Assembly: GCA_021776235.1 (NCBI GenBank)
Contig: JAJFGG010000151.1
Coordinates: forward strand, 1 to 49,176
Direction: 5' to 3'
DNA length: 49,176 bases
From: Alphaproteobacteria bacterium
Lineage (GTDB): Bacteria; Pseudomonadota; Alphaproteobacteria; GCA-2731375
Shown here: in pieces, positions 7,810-15,786 of the stretch
Layout of the letters: each line of letters opens with the position of its first letter
How positions within the stretch are numbered: position 1 is the first letter of the stretch
The notes under the pieces: model-generated
Databases searched by the model: none
Told to the model about the DNA's origin: nothing
The model's input: only the letters and a program-made list of their open reading frames with translations
Made by a program: the position numbers and the translations under genes

Positions 7810-8715
7810 CTATGATTGCCGTGCCTCGATCTGCGCCGCCCGCGCCAGGACCTGTTCGGCCCGTTGAATGATCGGCTCGTCGATCATTTTGCCGTCATAT
7901 TCGATGGAACCGCGCCCCGCCGCCTTGGCCGCCTCATAGGCCGTGATGATCCCCTGGGATTGTTCCACCGCTGCCTCGGTGGGGGTGAATTCCTCGTTCA
8001 GGATGTCGACCTGGAGGGGATGAATACAGGCGGAGCCCAGAAAACCCAGACGCGCCGCTTGTTGCACCCTGGCGCGGAATTTGTCCCGGTCGCGGTATTC
8101 GGCAATGCTGCCGATGAAACCCAGGGGCAAAACACCGGCGGCCCGGGCCGCGAACATGACGTGTAAGGTCGGCTGAAACAGGCCCTCGTCCTCTGGCAGC
8201 ATGCCGGCTGAAAGGGCGAAATCCTCGGAACCCAGATTCATCGCCACCACCCGGTCATGGGCCTCGGCAATTTCGGTGGCGTGAAAATAGGCCGCCGTGG
8301 TTTCAATCATCGGGAACAGGCGGGTATGGCCGATTGGCAAACCCCGTTCCGCTTCGACCTCGTCCAAAATTTCCGCGATGGCCCGGACATGGCCGGCATC
8401 GGCTATTTTCGGCACCATGAGAGCCCGGACGTTGGCGTCGACGGATGCCTCTATATCGCGAACCGACAGGCGCCAGGGGCGGTTGATACGGACCAGAACA
8501 TCCGCGCCCGTGCGCCCGACCTTTGCGGCGGCCTCGCGCACCAGGGTCCGGGCGTTGGCTTTTTCCGCTACCGGGATGCTGTCCTCCAAATCCAGGATAT
8601 AGGCATCGGCGCCGCGTGTCGGCGCGCTGTCGACAAAGCGTTCCACGTTGGTGGGAACGAACAGCATGGAGCGCCACAATGGCAGCGCTTGTTTCTCCTT
8701 TGGCGTGGCGGGCAT
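7810..8715 (-). CDS. CoA ester lyase of the HpcH/HpaI/CitE family
   Basis: About 301 residues, with LPLWRSMLFVP near the start, the metal/CoA-site motif DAYILDLEDSIP and the catalytic-face motif PMIETTAAYF, as in citrate lyase beta subunits and malyl- or citramalyl-CoA lyases. These enzymes cleave 3-hydroxyacyl-CoA esters into two acyl products using Mg2+. The ATG at 8715 overlaps the stop of the upstream CoA-transferase gene (TGATG), so the two are translationally coupled. A family III CoA transferase with a CitE-type lyase is the logic of itaconate/citramalate or malate catabolism: activate a dicarboxylate, then cleave it. The exact substrate cannot be read from sequence. Confidence 0.85.
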   Translation of the reverse strand: MPATPKEKQALPLWRSMLFVPTNVERFVDSAPTRGADAYILDLEDSIPVAEKANARTLVREAAAKVGRTGADVLVRINRPWRLSVRDIEASVDANVRALMVPKIADAGHVRAIAEILDEVEAERGLPIGHTRLFPMIETTAAYFHATEIAEAHDRVVAMNLGSEDFALSAGMLPEDEGLFQPTLHVMFAARAAGVLPLGFIGSIAEYRDRDKFRARVQQAARLGFLGSACIHPLQVDILNEEFTPTEAAVEQSQGIITAYEAAKAAGRGSIEYDGKMIDEPIIQRAEQVLARAAQIEARQS

Positions 8716-9941
8716 CAAATCACATCCTCACTCTGCAATGCGGCGATTTCAGCCGGGCTCAGGCCCAGGGCACCGTATATTTCACCGTTGTGCTGACCCA
8801 ATTCCGGCGCCGGGCATCTGATTTGGCCGGGTGTTTCCGACAAATGGGCGGCGACATTGTGCATGGGCAGTTCACCCATCTCGTCGTCGGGGAAGCGCAG
8901 CATGACTTCCCGTTCGCGGACCATGTCATCTTCCAGCATCCCGGCGGTGTCGTGCACCGGCCCCACGGTGACGCCCGCGGCCTGGAAGATGGCCAGCAAT
9001 TCCGCCTGATCATGCCGCGCCATAAAGGCGCCGACAATAGGGTCCAGGACATCATTGTTGCGGACCCGGTCGGCGTTGGTATTGAAGCGCGGGTCGTCGA
9101 TCAATTCCGGCTGTCCCATCGCCTTGAACAGCCTTTCCGCCATGGACTGCATGGAGGCGGACAACGCCACATAGCGGCCGTCCTTGCAGCGATAGGTATT
9201 GCGCGGCGCCGTGGTGGTTGAACGGCTGCCCGAGCGGACCGCGGATTGCCCGGTAAGCTGATATTCAGCCGCCTGCGGCCCCAGGATCGCCAGCATGGGG
9301 TCGAACAGGGGCAGATCGATGACCTGGCCTTTGCCGCCGCTGACCTCGCATTGCCGCAACGCCACCAGGGTCGCCATGCCGCCGTACATGCCCGTCACCA
9401 TATCGGCCAGGGCCAGGGGCGGCAGTACCGGCGGGCGGTCGGGAAAGCCGTTCATGGCGGCAAAGCCGCTGCGCGCCTCGACCAGGCTGCCGAAACCGGG
9501 CTGGTCACGGTCCGGTCCGTCCTGCCCCCAACCGGAGATGCGGACCATGACCAACGCCGGGTTGCGGCTGGCCAGAACGTCGGGGCCCAGGTTCCATCTC
9601 TCCAATGTGCCGGGCAGGAAGTTCTCCACCAGCACCTGCGCCCCTTCCACCAGGCGCAGCAACAAATCTCGCCCGGCCTCGCTGCGCGGATTCAAGGTGA
9701 TGCTTTTCTTGTTGCGGGCATAGACCTTCCAATGGATCGAGACGCCTTCCACCCGCCAGTTGCGCAGATCATCACCGTGGCCCGGGCGTTCCACCTTGAT
9801 CACTTCGGCGCCATAGTCGGCCAGCACATGCGTCAGGGCGTTGCCGGCTACCAGGCGCGACAGATCTAGCACCCGCACCCCATCCAGGGGCGCCGATGCA
9901 TCCGGTTTATAGTTTCGTTTCAACAGGTTCGAACATAGCAT
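8715..9941 (-). CDS. Family III CoA transferase (CaiB/BaiF)
   Basis: 408 residues with the family hallmarks: LDGVRVLDLSRLVAG, GAEVIKVERPGHGDD, ARNKKSITLN, LVENFLPGTL, and the conserved Asp in LALADMVTGMYGG that forms the acyl-CoA/aspartyl anhydride intermediate. It moves CoA between a donor such as succinyl-CoA and an acceptor acid in the cytoplasm. It is coupled to the CitE-like lyase downstream. The start region lies inside a decayed integrase gene: the first dozen residues (MLCSNLLKRNYK) are not family sequence and seem to be translated from that remnant, with GGGAAG as a plausible ribosome site. No better in-frame Met is found before the conserved domain. Confidence 0.88.
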   Translation of the reverse strand: MLCSNLLKRNYKPDASAPLDGVRVLDLSRLVAGNALTHVLADYGAEVIKVERPGHGDDLRNWRVEGVSIHWKVYARNKKSITLNPRSEAGRDLLLRLVEGAQVLVENFLPGTLERWNLGPDVLASRNPALVMVRISGWGQDGPDRDQPGFGSLVEARSGFAAMNGFPDRPPVLPPLALADMVTGMYGGMATLVALRQCEVSGGKGQVIDLPLFDPMLAILGPQAAEYQLTGQSAVRSGSRSTTTAPRNTYRCKDGRYVALSASMQSMAERLFKAMGQPELIDDPRFNTNADRVRNNDVLDPIVGAFMARHDQAELLAIFQAAGVTVGPVHDTAGMLEDDMVREREVMLRFPDDEMGELPMHNVAAHLSETPGQIRCPAPELGQHNGEIYGALGLSPAEIAALQSEDVI

Positions 9942-10182
9942 TCCCTAGCTTCCCGTATTTCTCCCGTTTTTGCCAGGGCAATGTATCGATGGACGGTGCC
10001 AGATGATCGGAATTCCCATGGGCATGCCGGAACACCGTTCCTGCCGATTTCCAGCCGCCCAGCTTCATCAAGCCGCCTGGATTTGCGGTTTCGGAACGGC
10101 GCCATGTGGCGCAAGTGTGGCGGCAATCATGGGGGTGCCTGTCCCTACCGCGATCATAATAGATCAGGCCGGTGGGTTTCAT
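9907..10182 (-). pseudogene. Decayed C-terminal fragment of a tyrosine recombinase (phage integrase)
   Basis: The reading frame carries HPHDCRHTCATW, matching the HxxRHT box of tyrosine recombinases, then LGGWKSAGTVFRHAHG, matching the usual LGWxSxxMVxRYxH box. In the latter the catalytic Tyr is His. The core-binding domain, the first catalytic Arg and the rest are missing, and no upstream continuation is recognisable. It is therefore a dead remnant. It sits where GC-rich catabolic genes give way to AT-richer genes, which suits the scar of an old integration event. No tRNA gene or att repeat was recognised next to it. Confidence 0.75.
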
Positions 10183-10260
10183 GCAGCACGATTTCGGACA
10201 GATCGGCCTGAACCAAAAAACATTGCAAATTGTGTATAAACATACGAACGTGTTCCATCA

Positions 10261-11127
10261 ATGCCACTTGGTCTACCTATGAAGGTTTGTGTGTCTATGT
10301 TCCAGTTCTATCTATTGCAAAAACAAGGTTTACCGAAGACTTGTCGTCGCATCATATTTTGTTGTTTGTCGTTTGCATTTTTTGTCACGATACAGCCCGT
10401 CCTGGCAAAAGATAATGTCATGACCCTCGCTACAACGAATTCTTCAAATGCGCGTATGAAGGTTGTCGATGGAAAAGTTCCGGAAGACAACCCCGGCTGG
10501 TTTATAGAGCTTAGCCGCCGCGCCGCATCGCAATGTAAAGGGGCGATAAAGATTGAACTCATGCCGTGGAAACGTGCTTTGGAGATGGTTAAGAGAGGAG
10601 ATGTGGCGGCCGCATTTAGCAGTAGCTTCAAAACTGAGCGGGCCATTTATGGTGTTTACCCAATGAAGGGGGATGTTCCTGATGAAGACCGTGCGGCAAA
10701 GAGAATTGTTTATCGGGCGTATATTTCAAGCAGGTCAAAGGATTCCATGTTGGTAGAAAATTCTGACATCAGTGGTCGAAATATTGTTGTCGAAAGAGGG
10801 GCATCCATAATTCCAGCACTGCAGAAAAAGGGAGCGGTTATTTTTGAATCCGGGGACGATCTAAGCATGATGCGTATGGTTGCGGGCAATCGCGTTGATG
10901 CCGCTGTTGGGATTGAAGACAACATTGACGAAGTCCTTCTTAAGCATGAGGGTATTCAATCCAAAATCGCAAAAACAGCCACGCCTATAAAAAAATCTAT
11001 CGGCTACGTTATGTTTTCAAAGAAATTTTATGAACCACATAAAGAACTCGTCGAGTGTTTTTGGACCACCTCAGGAATTCTTCGCCAAACGGCATGGTTC
11101 AAAGAGATGCGTGCATCGTATCAATGA
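10261..11127 (+). CDS. Periplasmic solute-binding protein, family 3-like
   Basis: An N-terminal stretch (CRRIIFCCLSFAFFVTIQPV, cleavage near LAK) is a Sec signal. ATGs at 10261, 10279 and 10297 are all possible starts, and the last leaves the most compact signal. The mature part has features of bacterial extracellular solute-binding proteins: PWKRALEMVKRGDVAAAFS, a lobe with YGVYPM, and a second lobe with GRNIVVERGASIIPAL and RMVAGNRVDAAVG. No transporter gene is adjacent. The next gene, 53 bases downstream on the same strand, is a membrane receptor-phosphatase, so this protein may supply the ligand-loaded signal to it (inference). Base composition is clearly more AT-rich than in the flanking catabolic genes, a sign of transfer. 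Confidence 0.78.
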   Translation: MPLGLPMKVCVSMFQFYLLQKQGLPKTCRRIIFCCLSFAFFVTIQPVLAKDNVMTLATTNSSNARMKVVDGKVPEDNPGWFIELSRRAASQCKGAIKIELMPWKRALEMVKRGDVAAAFSSSFKTERAIYGVYPMKGDVPDEDRAAKRIVYRAYISSRSKDSMLVENSDISGRNIVVERGASIIPALQKKGAVIFESGDDLSMMRMVAGNRVDAAVGIEDNIDEVLLKHEGIQSKIAKTATPIKKSIGYVMFSKKFYEPHKELVECFWTTSGILRQTAWFKEMRASYQ

Positions 11128-11180
11128 CCTGAAGCCTTTGGATTGATATCTCCGAATCCCCGCAGAACCATATATTTGAG

Positions 11181-13064
11181 GTGACTTTGCGCATTAACAC
11201 TCTCTACGGAAAGATATTGGGCACGTTCATTATTTTTGTCTTAATCGCAGAATTGGCGGCCTTTGCGGTTCAATCATTGAGACACTATTCAGATCAGAAA
11301 GCTGGTTTGATTAGGAACCTGGACGAATTAATAGTCGTACAGAGTGCCAACCTTGCACCGACAGTTTGGGAATACGATATTGATGGTATGAAAAATATCA
11401 CTCAAAGGATATCTAGGCTCCCCTATGTACAGGGAGTTTTGATTTCTGATGATACTGGAGGGTTATTAGTCGGGGAGGGCGCGTATCAGCAATCGCCGAA
11501 AATGCCGGCGTACAGAAAAACGGCCCAGGTTGTTTATAAAAATGGGGGCGTAAATAAGGTTGTTGGCCACATGACGGTCACCGTTCATGACCAGCATATA
11601 TTTTCAAGCCTCATCGATTTTGCCTATTTTAACGGGTTAATCCTCTTAAGCCTGCTGGTCGCACTTATCGGGGCAACATTCATATCTATAAAATTGTTTA
11701 TCGGCCGTCCCGTTAACCTTCTCAAAAAGGCTATCGAACAAGAAAAGGTCGACCATGTGGGGCGGCGGGTGGATTGGGAAAGTTCGGATGAACTCGGTGT
11801 GGTCGTCAAAGCCTTCAATAGCATGCAAGACGACCGGGACGTCGCCGCTCGGGAAATTGAACGCTATCAAAGTGATCTCGAAAATCTCGTCGAGGAACGC
11901 ACTGGCAAGTTGGCCGAGAAAGAGAAAATTCTTAGTCTCGCTTTGAACAATATGACCGACGGTATGTACATGCTTGATGGGGATATGCGCTATGTCCTGT
12001 TCAACGAGAGATACCGAAATTTTGTGGGGTTTGGTGAAGACTTAGTCCATGATGGCGGCCTTATGAAAAATGTTGTGCAGGCTCATGCGGAGCGAGGAGA
12101 TTACGGTGAAGGCGATATTCCCAGCATCGTCCAGCAACGGATGGATACCCTGGCCAACGGAGAATCCGGCAATGTGGAAATGGTTTTCGGCGGCTCAATT
12201 CAAGCTGATGTCCGCAAGGAATCCATCGACGATGGCGGAGTTGTCGTCACCGTCAGTGACATAACAGTACGCAAACAAACGGAAGCTCGCCTCCAGGATG
12301 CCTTCGGCGTAATAACTAGCAGCATCGAATACGCCAGCCGCATTCAACGTTCTATTTTTCCAGATGATAGTATCCTGTCTACCGTATCTAAGGACCATTT
12401 CATCCTTTGGGAACCCCGCGATACGGTTGGCGGCGATATATATTGGGTCGGTTCTTGGGGGGATGGCTGCCTCGTTATTTTGGGTGACTGTACCGGCCAT
12501 GGCGTCCCCGGAGCATTTATGACCTTGATTTCTATCGGCGCTTTGGAGCGCGCATTAAGCGAAATTGAGGGAGGCAATGTTGCGCAGCTAGTTTCTCGTA
12601 CACATCAATATATCCAGGCCGCCTTGAGTCAGAACTACGAGGGCGGGGATTCGGATGACGGAATTGAACTCGGAGCCTGCTATTTTGTCCCCGGAGGGCA
12701 GGAAATTACTTTTGTTGGCGCGCGATTTGAACTGATCATTAACGAAGGAGATGATATCACCATTATCAAAGGCACGAAAAAGGGGATGGGTTATCGCGGT
12801 ATTCCCTATGAACAAGGATACGATGAAAGAACCGTCCATCTAAAGGCCGGGCAAAGTTTTTACCTGACAACGGATGGTCTCATCGATCAGGTCGGCGGAG
12901 AACGAAAACGCACGTTTGGAAAAAAACGTTTAAAAGTATTGCTTGCCCATATTTACGACAAACCCATGTCCGAACAAAAAGAGGCCATTTATCAAACCCT
13001 CTTGGATTATCAAGGTGACGAGATTCGTCGGGATGATGTTTCGTTGATTGGTTTTAGGCTTTGA
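11181..13064 (+). CDS. Membrane receptor phosphatase: sensor, HAMP, PAS, SpoIIE/PP2C
   Basis: The start is GTG at 11181 after TTTGAG. Order of parts: membrane helix (about 13-31), periplasmic sensor (32-150), second helix (151-172), HAMP linker (about 173-226), a coiled coil rich in Glu/Lys/Arg, a PAS domain (about 250-368) and a SpoIIE-type PP2C phosphatase (about 385-627). Metal-site Asp residues are visible in VGGDIYWVG, GDCTGHGVPGA, TTDGL and RRDDVSLIGF. The layout resembles SiaA/RsbU proteins, which dephosphorylate a STAS-domain antagonist and so control a sigma-factor or diguanylate-cyclase switch. No STAS protein or anti-sigma kinase lies nearby, so the target must be elsewhere. With the solute-binding protein in front it probably forms a two-gene ligand-sensing unit. 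Confidence 0.85.
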   Translation: MTLRINTLYGKILGTFIIFVLIAELAAFAVQSLRHYSDQKAGLIRNLDELIVVQSANLAPTVWEYDIDGMKNITQRISRLPYVQGVLISDDTGGLLVGEGAYQQSPKMPAYRKTAQVVYKNGGVNKVVGHMTVTVHDQHIFSSLIDFAYFNGLILLSLLVALIGATFISIKLFIGRPVNLLKKAIEQEKVDHVGRRVDWESSDELGVVVKAFNSMQDDRDVAAREIERYQSDLENLVEERTGKLAEKEKILSLALNNMTDGMYMLDGDMRYVLFNERYRNFVGFGEDLVHDGGLMKNVVQAHAERGDYGEGDIPSIVQQRMDTLANGESGNVEMVFGGSIQADVRKESIDDGGVVVTVSDITVRKQTEARLQDAFGVITSSIEYASRIQRSIFPDDSILSTVSKDHFILWEPRDTVGGDIYWVGSWGDGCLVILGDCTGHGVPGAFMTLISIGALERALSEIEGGNVAQLVSRTHQYIQAALSQNYEGGDSDDGIELGACYFVPGGQEITFVGARFELIINEGDDITIIKGTKKGMGYRGIPYEQGYDERTVHLKAGQSFYLTTDGLIDQVGGERKRTFGKKRLKVLLAHIYDKPMSEQKEAIYQTLLDYQGDEIRRDDVSLIGFRL

Positions 13065-13697
13065 TTGGAATTTCTCCCTGAAATCGTGGTTGCGACCGAG
13101 GAGGACAATTGAATCCGTACGGTGACAGGGGCCAAGGCGAGCCCGGTGCACTGATAGGATCTGTGTTCGCGGTGACCATCAGGGCCAGCGGTCAAATGTA
13201 CCGCGTCAGACAGGCCGGACATATGACTGCACGCAGTCAAATCCAAAGTCCAGAATCAACCTTGAACGAACGGGGCCGTCCATATATGTCACCGCAATAC
13301 AGGCGATCATGGTCACCTTCATGGTGACCACGGCCTTCATGAGCTTCAGATGAGCTTCTGGGGCGCCATGGTGGGCACCAACCTGTTCTCGGCCGTGAAA
13401 TTAGCCTGTGCGGTTCTCCTAACAGCGTTTACGGGCACGAGGCGGAGCTTGCATGTCAGGCGTTAAATGGGAACCCCCACATGAGTCGTAATCTGCGCAG
13501 TTTGGTAGTAGACGTTTCCCGCACCTCGATTTGACCCTGCCGAGCAATGCGGAGCGCCTACTTGTACGGGGCTCGAAATCCATTCTTGACGTCGGGAACC
13601 GCTTCGCTGATTTTCTGATCAACATCGTCATCAAACTTGAACGCAATGCCGCCGATTGCCGCCCAAAATGGTGCCCCACAACTGACAAATAGGATGT
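13065..13697. other. 633-base stretch without a supportable gene
   Basis: Short open frames here lack motifs, ribosome sites or recognisable similarity. At 13310-13330 there is a perfect 8-bp inverted repeat (TGGTCACC, 5-base loop, GGTGACCA) without a following T-run, so it is not a typical terminator. A hydrophobic translation (AIQAIMVTFMVTTAFM) runs across it and is broken by a frameshift, which could be debris of a membrane-protein gene. Composition is mixed, consistent with accumulated remnants between the phosphatase and the convergent sulfatase. Confidence 0.4.
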
Positions 13698-15338
13698 CTA
13701 ATCGCCACCACCGGGTGTCAGATTGAGGACTCCGTTTTCGGTCTTGTACCGCTCCCAGCGGGATGCCAGATCCGCAATTTTCTGTGGATGCTTCCTACTC
13801 AAATCGTCCAGTTCACCTGGGTCCCGTTGTAGGTCGAACAATTCCCATTCGCCCGTACCGGTTGGTTTCGGCATCCACAGAGCCTTCCAGTGGCCTGCGA
13901 AATAGGCCTTCATACCGAACAACTCATATCCAACTTCGCTGACCGCTGGACCCGTTTCAGTTTCGCGGCCCATGAGCAATGGCAAAATTGACCTTCCCTG
14001 GATCGGCAGCACAGAACGACCGGCAAATTGCTCTTTCGGTTGGTCAACTCCGGCAGCGGCGAGAATCGTCGGCATGATATCTCTTATGTGCAAGAACGAG
14101 TTGTTTGAACCACCGGCCGCTGCCATTTTTCCTGGCAATTTCACCAGCAGGGGAGAACGAATTCCGCCTTCCGCGGTGAAGCCCTTGAACATGCGGCTGG
14201 GCGTCATGCTCGCCTGTGCCCAACCCGGGCCCATGTCGATGAGCGAGCTCCTTAAGCCGCGGTTTTCGAGACTATTGTCAAACTCAGCTAGGTATTCGCT
14301 GGTTTGTCCCGGATATTTCGACAGTGATGATCCATTGGCACCATTGTCAGACAGGAAAATTATAAGAGTGTTGTCATATTTTCCGCTGGCTTTCAGTTGA
14401 TCGACAACACGCTTGATCTGCCCATCCATGTAATCCACCATGGCGGCATAAACTTCCATGTCGCGGGCTGCCAACATACGATCCGTCGCTGACAAATCTT
14501 TCCACGCTGCGACCGAAGATAAACGCGGGAATGGTTTGGCATTCTTGTCGATAATGCCAAGTTCTTTAAGCTTCTGCAGACGCTTTTGGCGCAAGGCGTC
14601 CCAGCCACCGTCATAAACGCCTTTATATTTTTTTATATACTCTTCAGGAGCATGCAAAGGGTCGTGCGGAGCGGTGTACGAAAGATAGGCAAAAAACGGT
14701 TGGTCGCTTTTCTCGTCCCGTTTGAGCCACCCGACCAGATCATCGGTGTAGTTCCTGGTTGAATAGAAATCCTCCGGTAGCGACTGCACCGTTTCGCCAT
14801 TCCGGCTGTAATTCACGGGCACAGTTGGGGTGACCCACTTGCTGTCCGCCCAGTGACTTCCACCGCCGCCCACGAGCACAAATGTATCGTCAAAACCTCT
14901 GGCCGAAGGCAGCGTTTCGGCAGCGTTTCCGAGATGCCATTTGCCAACCATATAAGTGCGATAGCCACTAGCCTTGAGCACCTCGGGCAACGCCGCTACC
15001 CGATGGTTGAGATAGCCTTCGTATCCGGGTTTACCCTTGATGTCATCCGATAGCATTTCGCTCATGGTGCCCATGCCCGCCAGGTGGTTGTCCATTCCTG
15101 ACAGGAGCACAGAGCGTGAAGGTGAGCAGCTCGCCAGCACATGAAGATTGGTCAATCGCAAACCTTCTTGCGCCAAAGCATCAAGCGCTGGCGTTGAAAT
15201 TTCACCACCAAACGGCCCAATGTCGGAGTAGCCCATATCGTCCGCGACGATCAGCAAAACACTTGGGCGTATTTCTTGCGCCACGCTGCCTGTCGCCAGC
15301 ACAAACAGCAATGGCAAAAAACATAACCTTTTAATCAT
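13698..15338 (-). CDS. Secreted type I sulfatase (arylsulfatase-like)
   Basis: 546 residues with a Sec signal (MIKRLCFLPLLFVLATGS, cleavage near AQE) and a GGAGAAG ribosome site. Metal ligands appear in IVADDMGYSD. The catalytic Cys71 lies in CSPSR, the CxPxR motif oxidised to formylglycine in type I sulfatases. Active-site motifs YMVGKWHLG and FLSDNGAN follow. It should hydrolyse sulfate esters in the periplasm or outside the cell. CSPSR can be matured either by an aerobic formylglycine-generating enzyme or by an anaerobic radical SAM enzyme; no obvious aerobic enzyme is encoded here. Neighbours include a FadL-type outer-membrane protein and a second sulfatase on the same strand. The substrate is unknown. 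Confidence 0.9.
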   Translation of the reverse strand: MIKRLCFLPLLFVLATGSVAQEIRPSVLLIVADDMGYSDIGPFGGEISTPALDALAQEGLRLTNLHVLASCSPSRSVLLSGMDNHLAGMGTMSEMLSDDIKGKPGYEGYLNHRVAALPEVLKASGYRTYMVGKWHLGNAAETLPSARGFDDTFVLVGGGGSHWADSKWVTPTVPVNYSRNGETVQSLPEDFYSTRNYTDDLVGWLKRDEKSDQPFFAYLSYTAPHDPLHAPEEYIKKYKGVYDGGWDALRQKRLQKLKELGIIDKNAKPFPRLSSVAAWKDLSATDRMLAARDMEVYAAMVDYMDGQIKRVVDQLKASGKYDNTLIIFLSDNGANGSSLSKYPGQTSEYLAEFDNSLENRGLRSSLIDMGPGWAQASMTPSRMFKGFTAEGGIRSPLLVKLPGKMAAAGGSNNSFLHIRDIMPTILAAAGVDQPKEQFAGRSVLPIQGRSILPLLMGRETETGPAVSEVGYELFGMKAYFAGHWKALWMPKPTGTGEWELFDLQRDPGELDDLSRKHPQKIADLASRWERYKTENGVLNLTPGGGD

Positions 15339-15562
15339 GATACTTCTCCGTCGACCACATTTTCCAATTTGTCAGAGGCTTCAACGAGCGCGCATCGGCT
15401 TCAGGTGCGCCAGTGTCGTTTGACAACAGGATCATCGCAGCATGAAACTGACATTCCCCTTAGGACACTGAGTTATCAAAGATGCGGTTTTATCTGATCA
15501 AGCGTAAGCGGGGCGAAACACTGGGCCGATATCAAATGTTTTCCGTCTTCACTGCCCTTCCT

Positions 15563-15675
15563 TGTCATACTCGCGCAATCGGGTATCCAGATCTTTCCAC
15601 CTATTCCACAGTTTGTTCCGTGTCCCTGGATCCCTGCGAAGCCTGTCCTCGCGAAGGCGGGGGCGAGGATGACGG
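15563..15675. repeat. Intergenic inverted repeat of the dispersed alphaproteobacterial type
   Basis: The left part (GTCATACTCGCGCAATCGGG, then TATCCAG) and the right part (CTGGATCCCTGCGAAGCC, then GAGGATGAC) are imperfect inverted copies about 40 bases apart. Their sequence resembles the dispersed repeats seen between genes in many alphaproteobacteria, whose core joins ctggatccc to cgaggatgac. It lies in the 448-base gap between the FadL gene and the sulfatase, where no gene is visible. It may fold as a transcript end or be a mobile palindromic unit. Confidence 0.55.
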
Positions 15676-15786
15676 TCTCGCCAGGCTTCGCCATTCAGCA
15701 AGAATTCATAGCTGCCGGTTTTTTGCCCCGCTTACCGGCATGGTTCCTAAGTTTGCGCTTCAAGGCAGCTTCGAATTCTCCGGGTT

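Noticed and set aside
13310-13330. Inverted repeat as a transcription terminator
   Set aside because: No T-run follows, and it is about 245 bases past the phosphatase stop.
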